NCBI GenBank assembly: GCA_964569425.1 | Contig: CAZMVD010000078.1 | Location: 1 to 18,685, forward strand | Direction: 5' to 3' | From: JACQXM01 sp964569425 | Lineage (GTDB): Bacteria > Planctomycetota > Phycisphaerae > UBA1845 | DNA length: 18,685 nucleotides | The notes under the pieces: model-generated | What the model was told of the DNA's origin: nothing | Database searches by the model: none | The model's input: only the letters and a program-made list of their open reading frames with translations | Shown here: positions 6,915 to 12,448 of the stretch, piece by piece | Numbering within the stretch: the stretch's first letter is position 1 | Layout: every line of letters begins with the position of its first letter | Program-made: the position numbers and the translations under genes

Positions 6915-7016
6915 AGAATGGCGAATCGAGAATAGCGAATGGGAAAGTAAGGCACGGAGCCAAGGTGGCACGAGGTGACAGGACGAGCGAGGTGTGAGGC
7001 GTGAGGCAAGAGGGTG
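6909..7016. repeat. Degenerate intergenic word repeats (GAATAGCGAAT and GGCGTGAGG types)
   Basis: Between the gene ending at 6914 and pspC, GAATGGCGAATCGAGAATAG (6917-6936) is followed by AGGTGTGAGGCGTGAGGCAAG. The first type also occurs at 13411-13431 and, inverted, at 13528-13548, with a fragment near 7230-7243. The second type occurs inverted near 2433-2462 and 13843-13875. The end of the second tract supplies GAGGG, the ribosome binding site of the PspC gene. Confidence 0.6.
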
Positions 7017-7021
7017 ATTCG

Positions 7022-7231
7022 GTGAGCGGTTACTCACGACCATTGCGACGGAGTGTACATGACCGCATGATCGCGGGCGTGTGCGGCGGACTGGGCGAGT
7101 ACTTCGGGATCGACCCCACGGCCGTGCGCGTGGCGTACGTGTTGCTGTCGTTGATCAGCGTCGCGTTTCCGGGCTTTCTGATATACCTGGTGCTGTGGGC
7201 GTTGATTCCGGGGCGGGAATACTACGAATGA
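7022..7231 (+). CDS. pspC: PspC domain membrane protein
   Basis: The protein has 69 residues from the GTG at 7022, which follows AGAGGG with spacing 7; the in-frame GTG at 7001 is less likely because it lies in repeat DNA. The PspC signature is clear: RPLRRSVHDRMIAGVCGGLGEYFGIDPTAVRV, then a hydrophobic helix (about 34-58: VAYVLLSLISVAFPGFLIYLVLWALI) and PGREYYE. PspC proteins sit in the inner membrane and, in proteobacteria, sense envelope stress and recruit PspA, itself a bacterial ESCRT-III superfamily member. Its place between two ESCRT-III-like genes supports a membrane-docking role for them here, which is inference from context. Confidence 0.93.
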   Translation: MSGYSRPLRRSVHDRMIAGVCGGLGEYFGIDPTAVRVAYVLLSLISVAFPGFLIYLVLWALIPGREYYE

Positions 7232-7317
7232 ATGGAGAATGGCGAGCCGCAGACTCAAGCCCGCGCGGACGCGCGCAAGTCGGCGCCGTGGACCATGTGA
7301 TTCACCGTTCCCGTTTG

Positions 7318-7352
7318 CCAATCGGCAATCGGCAATTGACAATCGGCAATGG
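7318..7352. repeat. Short tandem CAATCGG repeat
   Basis: CAATCGG occurs at 7319-7325, 7326-7332 and 7340-7346, with a degenerate CAATTGA unit between the last two. It lies in the 191-base gap between the PspC gene and the Snf7-like gene. No promoter is apparent in it. Confidence 0.55.
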
Positions 7353-7422
7353 CCTCCGCGGCGTAGGCGCTTCGATAGGGTGCTGACCGGCCGGGCATAG
7401 GATCAGGTTTCGGAGCCTCCCC

Positions 7423-8031
7423 ATGGCTTTGTTCAAATCGTCGGAAGAGCGGCGCATCGAGCGCGACATCAAGATCCGCCAGGGGATTCGCCGCATCGAG
7501 AAGGCCATTCGCGAGCAGGGCAAGTTTCAGGATGACTTCGTGCGCAACGCGCAGCACGCCAAGCGCATCGGCGACCAGTCGCAATATGCGTTCATCCGCA
7601 ACTCGCTGAAGAAGACGGCCACCATCCGCAAAATGCTGGAACGCCAGTTGCTGGCGGTGAAGAACGCGCTGCTTATCACCCGGCAGGCCGAGGCGGTGGT
7701 TGATTTCTCGCAGAGCATGGGGCTGATGGCCTCGCAGATCGGGCGGATGTTCGGCGAAACCGATCTCATCAAGACCCAGGCCGACTGGGAGAAGGCCATG
7801 GTCCAGGCGCAGACGATGGAAGAGCGCATGAATCTCTTTCTCGACGCCGTGGAAGACATGGCCTCGCAGGAGGCCGACATGGCCGCGACCGGCGAGGCGG
7901 TGTCGGACGAGGAGATCGACCGGCTGATCGAGGCAGAGGAAAACGCGGCGCACCAGAAGGAGCTGGACCAACTGGCCGGGTTGCGTGCGGAGCTGAACGC
8001 CCTCAAGCAGCAGGGGGAGAAGCAGAAGTGA
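7423..8031 (+). CDS. Snf7/ESCRT-III-like protein, CHMP2/Vps2-like, with MIM1-like C-terminal motif
   Basis: The ATG at 7423 follows GGAG with 7-base spacing; 202 residues. The order of elements parallels CHMP2/Vps2: short N-terminal MALFKSSEE, a long basic helix (about 9-48), a second helix (about 50-90, QYAFIRNSLKKTATIRKMLE), then the conserved-looking SMGLMASQIGRM (98-109), DWEKAMVQAQTMEERMNLFLDAVEDM (121-146), compare CHMP2 AMGTMNRQL...MMEFERQAEIMDMKEEMMNDAIDD, and an acidic stretch (SDEEIDRLIEAEE). The last helix ends LAGLRAELNALK (184-195), matching the MIM1 pattern LxxRLxxLK except that Glu190 replaces Arg. MIM1 is what Vps4 MIT domains bind, and a MIT-like AAA ATPase lies 3.2 kb downstream. 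This is the best ESCRT-III candidate here. PspA/Vipp1-like is the alternative. Confidence 0.78.
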   Translation: MALFKSSEERRIERDIKIRQGIRRIEKAIREQGKFQDDFVRNAQHAKRIGDQSQYAFIRNSLKKTATIRKMLERQLLAVKNALLITRQAEAVVDFSQSMGLMASQIGRMFGETDLIKTQADWEKAMVQAQTMEERMNLFLDAVEDMASQEADMAATGEAVSDEEIDRLIEAEENAAHQKELDQLAGLRAELNALKQQGEKQK

Positions 8032-8255
8032 GCTCTTTTTCTGACAAGAGTGATGAAGAACTCGTGGATAAAGCGCAAGCGGGTTTACGCGGCCAGGGAG
8101 CGGTCGTTGAAGCAACTCTACGATTGCGAAGGGCGATGGAGGAATCGTCCGAGAAAGTACATCGCCTGAACACACGGCTTTTTTGGTGCACCATGGCGAT
8201 TGGGGCAATGACGGCTGTTCTGGTCATTGTCGCAGCCATTGAGTTGTGTCGGTAG
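8028..8255 (+). CDS. Small tail-anchored membrane protein
   Basis: The GTG start at 8028 overlaps the stop of the preceding gene by four bases (GTGA), strong evidence for translational coupling to the Snf7-like protein. The 75-residue product has a charged helical N-terminus (SDEELVDKAQAGLRGQGAVVEATLRLRRAMEESSEKVHRL) and a single C-terminal hydrophobic helix (about 51-73). I do not recognise a named family. It should sit in the inner membrane with the helix in the cytoplasm, and coupling suggests it anchors or recruits the preceding protein, which is inference. Confidence 0.75.
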   Translation: MSSFSDKSDEELVDKAQAGLRGQGAVVEATLRLRRAMEESSEKVHRLNTRLFWCTMAIGAMTAVLVIVAAIELCR

Positions 8256-8302
8256 CTATCATGGTAGCACGATCTTCGCTTCATTGGATCACGGAGGCCG
8301 GT

Positions 8303-8857
8303 ATGTTCTTTGAGAAATCGGGACCGGTCTGGGAGACGCTCCGCGCCCTTCAACAACGATTGATCGAAGCGGATATTGATCACCTCGTCGTCGGCGGCCT
8401 GGCGCTCAACGCGCATGACTATCCGCGGCAGACGGTGGATGTCGATGTGGTCCTGACGGCCGAGGGGTTCGAGCGTTTCCGGGAGCGATATGTCGGAGAG
8501 GTTTATCGCTCTTTACCCCAATTGGCACGGCGCTTCGTCGATCCGACGACCGAGGTGACTGTCGACATTTTGATCGCCGGCCAACTGGCGGGGCACACCG
8601 GGCGCAATCGGTCAGTGCGCTTCCCCGATCCGCAGGAGGCCGAGCTGCACGCGGACCTGCGGACGGTTTCGCTCGCGCGATTGATCGAATTGAAGCTGGT
8701 CACCTGGCGTTTCAAGGACTGGGGCGACGTGGTGGAGCTGATCCGACGGCACGGGCTGGCGGAGTCGTTCGCTGATCGGCTGGACCCGGTGGTGCGCACG
8801 GCGTACGGAGAATGCTGGGATCAGGCGAATGACGAAGCGTACGAGGAGCGGGGGTAA
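8303..8857 (+). CDS. Nucleotidyltransferase-fold protein (AbiEii/DUF6036-like)
   Basis: The ATG at 8303 follows GGAGG with 5-base spacing; 184 residues. The nucleotidyltransferase signature is plain: VVGGLALNAHDYPRQTVDVDVVL, with the Gly-Gly pair at 31-32, Asp46 and Asp48 as the DxD pair, and a likely third acid Asp88 in VTVDILIAG. The C-terminal part (SLARLIELKLVTWRFKDWGDVVELI) is typical of the family, where it contacts the substrate. Such proteins often act as toxins of abortive-infection or toxin-antitoxin pairs, but no matching antitoxin (AbiEi-like or HEPN) is adjacent. It starts the accessory block that separates the ESCRT-III-like genes from the Vps4-like gene. Confidence 0.85.
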   Translation: MFFEKSGPVWETLRALQQRLIEADIDHLVVGGLALNAHDYPRQTVDVDVVLTAEGFERFRERYVGEVYRSLPQLARRFVDPTTEVTVDILIAGQLAGHTGRNRSVRFPDPQEAELHADLRTVSLARLIELKLVTWRFKDWGDVVELIRRHGLAESFADRLDPVVRTAYGECWDQANDEAYEERG

Positions 8858-9052
8858 GAACCATCGGTTGCGACTCCTGTCATGTTGCTGCGTCTCAGTC
8901 AACTTGCGGCTGCGGGCAGGAAACAAGCGCGGAGGGTCCTTCCGGTTGGCCGCGCGGGACGCAAGCCAAGAAGAGGCAGGCGGATTCATTTGGATTCGGC
9001 GTGCAAACCAGGTCAGTCCCTCATCATGGCGGCTGCCTTAATGGAGTGAATG

Positions 9053-9292
9053 ATGATGCACCACTCGGACCGAATTACATTCAACCCGGACCAGATGGGG
9101 GGGCAGGCGTGTATTCGCGGTCTGCGCATTCCGGTGGCGACGGTGGTTCGTTGCGTGGCCAGCGGCATGTCCACGACGGAGATTCTCGAGGCCTACCCCG
9201 AGTTGGAGGCGGAGGATGTGATGGAGTCACTCCGCTATGCGGCCAGTCTGACGGAAGACCGCGTGATCCCTTTGGCGCCGACCGGCTCCTGA
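9053..9292 (+). CDS. DUF433 family antitoxin
   Basis: Three ATG codons in a row (9050, 9053, 9056) follow GGAG at 9043-9046; 9053 or 9056 gives the best spacing. The product of about 79 residues shows the DUF433 pattern: RITFNPDQMGGQACIRGLRIPVATVV, then ASGMSTTEILEAYPELEAEDVMESLRYAAS, a winged or HTH-type DNA-binding fold. These proteins are antitoxins for PIN-like DUF5615 toxins, and such a gene starts two bases after this stop. Autorepression of the pair is expected from the family but no operator was identified. The 195 bases before it hold no gene I can support. Confidence 0.92.
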   Translation: MMHHSDRITFNPDQMGGQACIRGLRIPVATVVRCVASGMSTTEILEAYPELEAEDVMESLRYAASLTEDRVIPLAPTGS

Positions 9293-9293
9293 G

Positions 9294-9653
9294 ATGAGGC
9301 TGTTGATTGATGAATCGATCTCCTGGCGCGTGGGCCGGAACCTGGGCGAAGCCGGATACGATGTCGTTCATGTGAGGGATGTTGGGTTGCTGGCTTCGCT
9401 GGACGCCGACATCCTTCAATTCGCCGAGCAAGAGAAGCGAATTGTCGTGACCCAGGACACCGATTTTGGAACTTTACTGTGGGCGCGGCGCTCTTTGGCA
9501 ACTTCGATTATCCTGTTGCGGCTTCCGGACGGGCGTCCGGAAAGCCAGGCGGTCGTTTTGAGGCACGTGCTGCCGGCCATCAGAGCGGAACTCACTGACG
9601 GCATGATTGCCGTCATCGGCGATCGCTCGATTCGACTTCGACGGGTTCCCTGA
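9294..9653 (+). CDS. DUF5615 PIN-like toxin
   Basis: This 119-residue protein opens MRLLIDESIS, with the first acidic residues of the PIN-like site at Asp6/Glu7, and carries VRDVGLLASLDADILQFAEQE and RIVVTQDTDFGTLLW, the characteristic DUF5615 core with its later Asp residues. It is predicted to be a ribonuclease toxin. It begins one base after the DUF433 stop, the standard arrangement of this toxin-antitoxin type. The module is complete with no visible frameshift. It has no evident functional link to the membrane-remodelling-type genes on either side. Confidence 0.92.
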   Translation: MRLLIDESISWRVGRNLGEAGYDVVHVRDVGLLASLDADILQFAEQEKRIVVTQDTDFGTLLWARRSLATSIILLRLPDGRPESQAVVLRHVLPAIRAELTDGMIAVIGDRSIRLRRVP

Positions 9654-9762
9654 GGTCGCATGGAGTTTGGGGCGGTAGCCTCTATAACACCCCGCGGGCG
9701 CGGTTCGCTCAGGTGGGTGGTTCGTGAGAGGAAACGTCAGAACGGATAGATGGAGAATCCTC

Positions 9763-10242
9763 ATGATGGTCTGGACGATGCGGTGCGGCGGCGTGTTGGC
9801 GTTGTGGTTGGCTTCGGGTTGCGTGTGCCGCCACAAGGTGTTTACCGTGACGGACGCGCCTCCGTCCGCAGCGGACGGTGCCGCGGTCACGGCTTCCGCA
9901 CCGGAAGGTGATTGCCGCAACGACGCGGTGCAGGTGGCTTCGGCGCAGCACCGGCACGGACGGTGGTTCGGTCGGGCGCACGACGAGGTCCGGCTGGAAG
10001 TGACCAACACCGGCGACGTGCCGCTCTACGTGGCCCTGTCGGCGGAGGTGCGGCAGCCCACCGGCCGCTGGTGGACACAGCCGAACGGGCTGTTTGTTCC
10101 CCCGGGCGTGACCAAGCGGATAAGCGCCAAGGAGGAACGCACCGAGGGTCGTACGTTCACGGGCGTGGCGCGGTGGAACGCAGCGCCCGCCAGGGACGGG
10201 TGCGGTCAGTGGCGGTATGTGGAGATGAAAAAGCAGCCCTGA
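9763..10242 (+). CDS. Lipoprotein of unknown function
   Basis: The ATG at 9763 (another at 9766) follows GGAGA with spacing 7, giving 159 residues. The N-terminus has a hydrophobic stretch ending in a lipobox, LASGC, with Cys20 the predicted lipidated residue. The mature part has a central beta-rich segment (EVRLEVTNTGDVPLYVALSAEVRQPTGRWWTQPNGLFVPPGVTKRI) that reads like a small immunoglobulin-type domain (YcfL/DUF1425-like by pattern only). It ends in CGQWRYVEMKK. It lies 62 bases before the LolA-like gene and may be cotranscribed with it. It should reside in the periplasm, on the outer or inner membrane. Confidence 0.75.
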   Translation: MMVWTMRCGGVLALWLASGCVCRHKVFTVTDAPPSAADGAAVTASAPEGDCRNDAVQVASAQHRHGRWFGRAHDEVRLEVTNTGDVPLYVALSAEVRQPTGRWWTQPNGLFVPPGVTKRISAKEERTEGRTFTGVARWNAAPARDGCGQWRYVEMKKQP

Positions 10243-10304
10243 CGTCCAATTGGCCGGAAGGGCACAAGAAAGCAAGACCGGTTTCGCTGGGAGGAGCAAC
10301 AGGA

Positions 10305-11081
10305 ATGAGCATGTACCTATGTGTCATGTGGGTCGTGGCACCCTTGATGTTGCAAACGGAAGAGGGCGCCGGGGACGCGGTGGCGGCGGCTGAGGCGCGG
10401 GCCGCGCAATTGGAACAGGCGATTCAGAACTACTGGTCGATTCGCAAGAGTATTCGGGGCGACATCATTACGACCGAACGACTGGGTGATTCAGATATGG
10501 TCCGGGTCGGAGGCGGAGGGTTCATGGAACTCAAGGTCGACGACAAGGTACTGTGGCGCCGGGAGCAGATCGTCCGCGATGTGATCAAGACCGGTGAGCA
10601 GGAGTTCAAGGACGTCGCTGAGCAGCGGCAGTTCGAAATCGACGACGGCGAGGATTATTTCGTGCATTTGCAGGGCTCGAGCACCGCGGGCAAGAGAAAG
10701 GGCGGAGGTGGCAAAGATCCACGTCGCCTCATGGCGGGGCTGCGCAAGTCGTTTGCGCTTCGCGGCGTTTCGGAAAGACGGACGGAGTTCGGACGAACCT
10801 TCGACCTGGAGTGGGCGCCGAAGAAAACCGGCTCGGACTGCGACGGCGGTTTGGTCACGAGTTTTCAGATGGACGGCATACAGGTTCACGAGGTGTGCCG
10901 CAACGCCGCCGGGGAGTCCATACGTACCTACCTCGTTCGCAACCTGCAATTCGACATCCCCTTCGATCGCGATCGCTTTGCGTTCAGTGCGCCGGAGGGA
11001 GTCACCGTAAAGGAACTGAAGGACGGGGAGTATTTGCCTATCACCGCGAAGAAGGCCGAGGATTCGAACGTCGAAGAATGA
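10305..11081 (+). CDS. LolA-like outer-membrane lipoprotein carrier-fold protein
   Basis: The ATG at 10305 follows GGGAGGAG with 8-base spacing; 258 residues. Residues 1-17 form a short signal peptide (MSMYLCVMWVVAPLML). Residues 24-43 are a helix, followed by strands typical of LolA/LppX folds. The C-terminal part (LVTSFQMDGIQVHEVCRNAAGESIRTYLVRNLQFDIPFDRDRFAFSAPEGVTVKEL) matches the usual LolA ending, where a loop rich in Asp/Phe precedes the phrase FxPPxGV. Members bind lipid or lipoprotein acyl chains in the periplasm. There is no lipobox. This copy has a Gly/Lys-rich insertion near residues 126-140. Neighbours are a lipoprotein before it and the Vps4-like ATPase 185 bases after it. The assignment to LolA fold is by pattern. 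Confidence 0.6.
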   Translation: MSMYLCVMWVVAPLMLQTEEGAGDAVAAAEARAAQLEQAIQNYWSIRKSIRGDIITTERLGDSDMVRVGGGGFMELKVDDKVLWRREQIVRDVIKTGEQEFKDVAEQRQFEIDDGEDYFVHLQGSSTAGKRKGGGGKDPRRLMAGLRKSFALRGVSERRTEFGRTFDLEWAPKKTGSDCDGGLVTSFQMDGIQVHEVCRNAAGESIRTYLVRNLQFDIPFDRDRFAFSAPEGVTVKELKDGEYLPITAKKAEDSNVEE

Positions 11082-11238
11082 GCCCCAGAGATCCTGGTGG
11101 ACCCCGCCGTAAGAAAAATGCCGCTTTGCGACCGCTGGATCCGGGAACGTACCTCCATTGTCAAGCAGTGGGTTGTGGAGAGGTCGGGTAGGCAAACGTA
11201 AACCGCGCGGGTATCGACAACCAAGAACCCCCCTGTGT

Positions 11239-11262
11239 CCCCCCTTGGTGAGGGGGGAGGAG
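11239..11262 (+). promoter_or_regulatory. Hairpin abutting the ribosome binding site of the Vps4-like gene
   Basis: CCCCCCT (11239-11245) pairs perfectly with AGGGGGG (11251-11257) around the loop TGGTG. The stem ends directly at AGGAG (11258-11262), the Shine-Dalgarno, which lies 4 bases before the ATG at 11267. The extended purine run (AGGGGGGAGGAG) overlaps the 3' arm, so folding would compete with ribosome binding. The CCCCCTTGGTGAGGGGGG core also resembles a common dispersed repeat word, so it may be repeat DNA used as a leader. Confidence 0.5.
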
Positions 11263-11266
11263 TACG

Positions 11267-12421
11267 ATGGCCGTTTCGTTTGGTACGTTTGAGCGTCTGA
11301 AGGCCAAGGGAGTCGCCGCCTATCAGGAGGGCGACTACTTGACGGCCAAGAGCTACCTCGTCGATGCGGCCGAGTGCATGATCGAACTGGCGGAGAAATC
11401 GGCGGGGGACGAAGTGCGGCGGCGGCGCGAGGAACTGGCGGCGGAGCTGGTTGCGCTGGCGCGGGAATGCGACCGGCTGCAACAAGGGGGAAGGCACGGC
11501 GGCACGAAGGCGCGAGGGCGCGAAGGGGGAGGAGGGGCGGGCGGGCGGCAGGGCGTGAAAGAGGATGAGGACTCGGACGCTTCCGATTGGATCGTTCGCG
11601 ACAAGCCGACCATCGGCTTCGACGACATCGCCGGGCTGGAGGACGTGAAGACCGAAATCCGCCTCAAGATGATCTACCCCTTCGCCCACGCGGAACTCGC
11701 GGCGAAGTACGGCATCGGCACCGGCGGCGGGGTGCTGCTCTACGGCCCGCCGGGCACGGGCAAGACCATGATCGCCAAGGCCATCGCGCACGAGATCGAC
11801 GCGGCCTTTTTCGTGGTCAGCCCGGCGCAGATCATGAGCAAGTGGGTGGGGGAGGCGGAGCAGAACATCCGCAAGCTGTTCGAGGCGGCCAAGGCCGAGT
11901 CCACGTCGGTGATTTTTCTCGACGAGGTCGAGGCGCTGGTGCCGCGGCGCAAGAGCGACAGCTCCACGGTGATGCAGCGGGTGGTGCCGCAGATTCTCCA
12001 GGAACTGGAGGGGTTCGACCGCAAGGGCGATCGGGCGCTGCTGTTCGTCGGGGCGACCAACAAGCCATGGCTGCTCGACGAGGCGATGCTCCGCCCCGGG
12101 CGCATGGACGCCAAAATCTACGTTCCCCTGCCCGACGCGCCGGCGCGGTTCAAGCTGCTGGAGATCTACCTGGCTAAGCGTCCCTTGGGGCCCGACGTGG
12201 ACTTCGGCGTGCTGTGCGACAAGCTGGAGGGGTACAGCGGGGCGGATATCAAGGCGATTGCGCTCCAGGCGGCGCAGCGGCCGTTCCTGGAGGCGGTGGC
12301 GGGTGCGGAGCCGCGGCCGATCGCCATGCTGGACGTTCTCGCGGAGGTCGAAGAGACCAAGCCCTCGGTACACGCCTCCGATCTGATCCGGTTCGAACAG
12401 TTCGCGCAGACGGGGCGCTGA
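11267..12421 (+). CDS. Vps4-like AAA ATPase with N-terminal MIT-like domain
   Basis: The 384-residue protein starts at the ATG behind GGGGAGGAG. Residues 8-72 read as three helices (RLKAKGVAAYQEGDYLTAKSYL... and DEVRRRREELAAELVALARECDRL), the MIT layout of Vps4. A Gly/Arg-rich linker (73-107) follows. The AAA module has Walker A GPPGTGKT (160-167), pore-loop KWVGE (192-196, KWMGE in Vps4), Walker B VIFLDE (215-220), sensor GATN (262-265), arginine fingers in RPGR (276-279) and EGYSGADI (321-328). The C-terminal TKPSVHASDLIRFEQFAQ matches the Vps4 C-terminal helix (RPTVNADDLLKVKKF). The beta-domain insert of Vps4 is reduced to about 25 residues. RPGR is a p97/FtsH-type feature. Predicted role: ATP-driven disassembly of ESCRT-III-like filaments. 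There is no TM and no protease domain, so not FtsH. Confidence 0.9.
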   Translation: MAVSFGTFERLKAKGVAAYQEGDYLTAKSYLVDAAECMIELAEKSAGDEVRRRREELAAELVALARECDRLQQGGRHGGTKARGREGGGGAGGRQGVKEDEDSDASDWIVRDKPTIGFDDIAGLEDVKTEIRLKMIYPFAHAELAAKYGIGTGGGVLLYGPPGTGKTMIAKAIAHEIDAAFFVVSPAQIMSKWVGEAEQNIRKLFEAAKAESTSVIFLDEVEALVPRRKSDSSTVMQRVVPQILQELEGFDRKGDRALLFVGATNKPWLLDEAMLRPGRMDAKIYVPLPDAPARFKLLEIYLAKRPLGPDVDFGVLCDKLEGYSGADIKAIALQAAQRPFLEAVAGAEPRPIAMLDVLAEVEETKPSVHASDLIRFEQFAQTGR

Positions 12422-12448
12422 CACCGCCGCGCCCTCATCAGGCAAACT

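Noticed and set aside
4748..8031. Plain PspA/Vipp1 (IM30) proteins
   Set aside because: Lengths and order of segments fit Snf7/CHMP2 better: acidic C-terminal helices and a MIM1-like end in the 7423 protein, and a winged-helix fusion in the 4748 protein. PspA is itself in the ESCRT-III superfamily, so this stays as an alternative, not excluded.
9912..10304. Upstream extension of the LolA-like frame
   Set aside because: It overlaps the lipoprotein gene in another frame and is Arg/Gly-rich; the strong ribosome site and signal peptide at 10305 decide the start.
11267..12421. FtsH or proteasome-type ATPase
   Set aside because: No transmembrane helices, no HExxH protease domain, no coiled-coil/OB N-terminus; the N-terminal three-helix region and Vps4-like C-terminal helix fit Vps4. 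The RPGR finger motif is the only feature favouring the other families.
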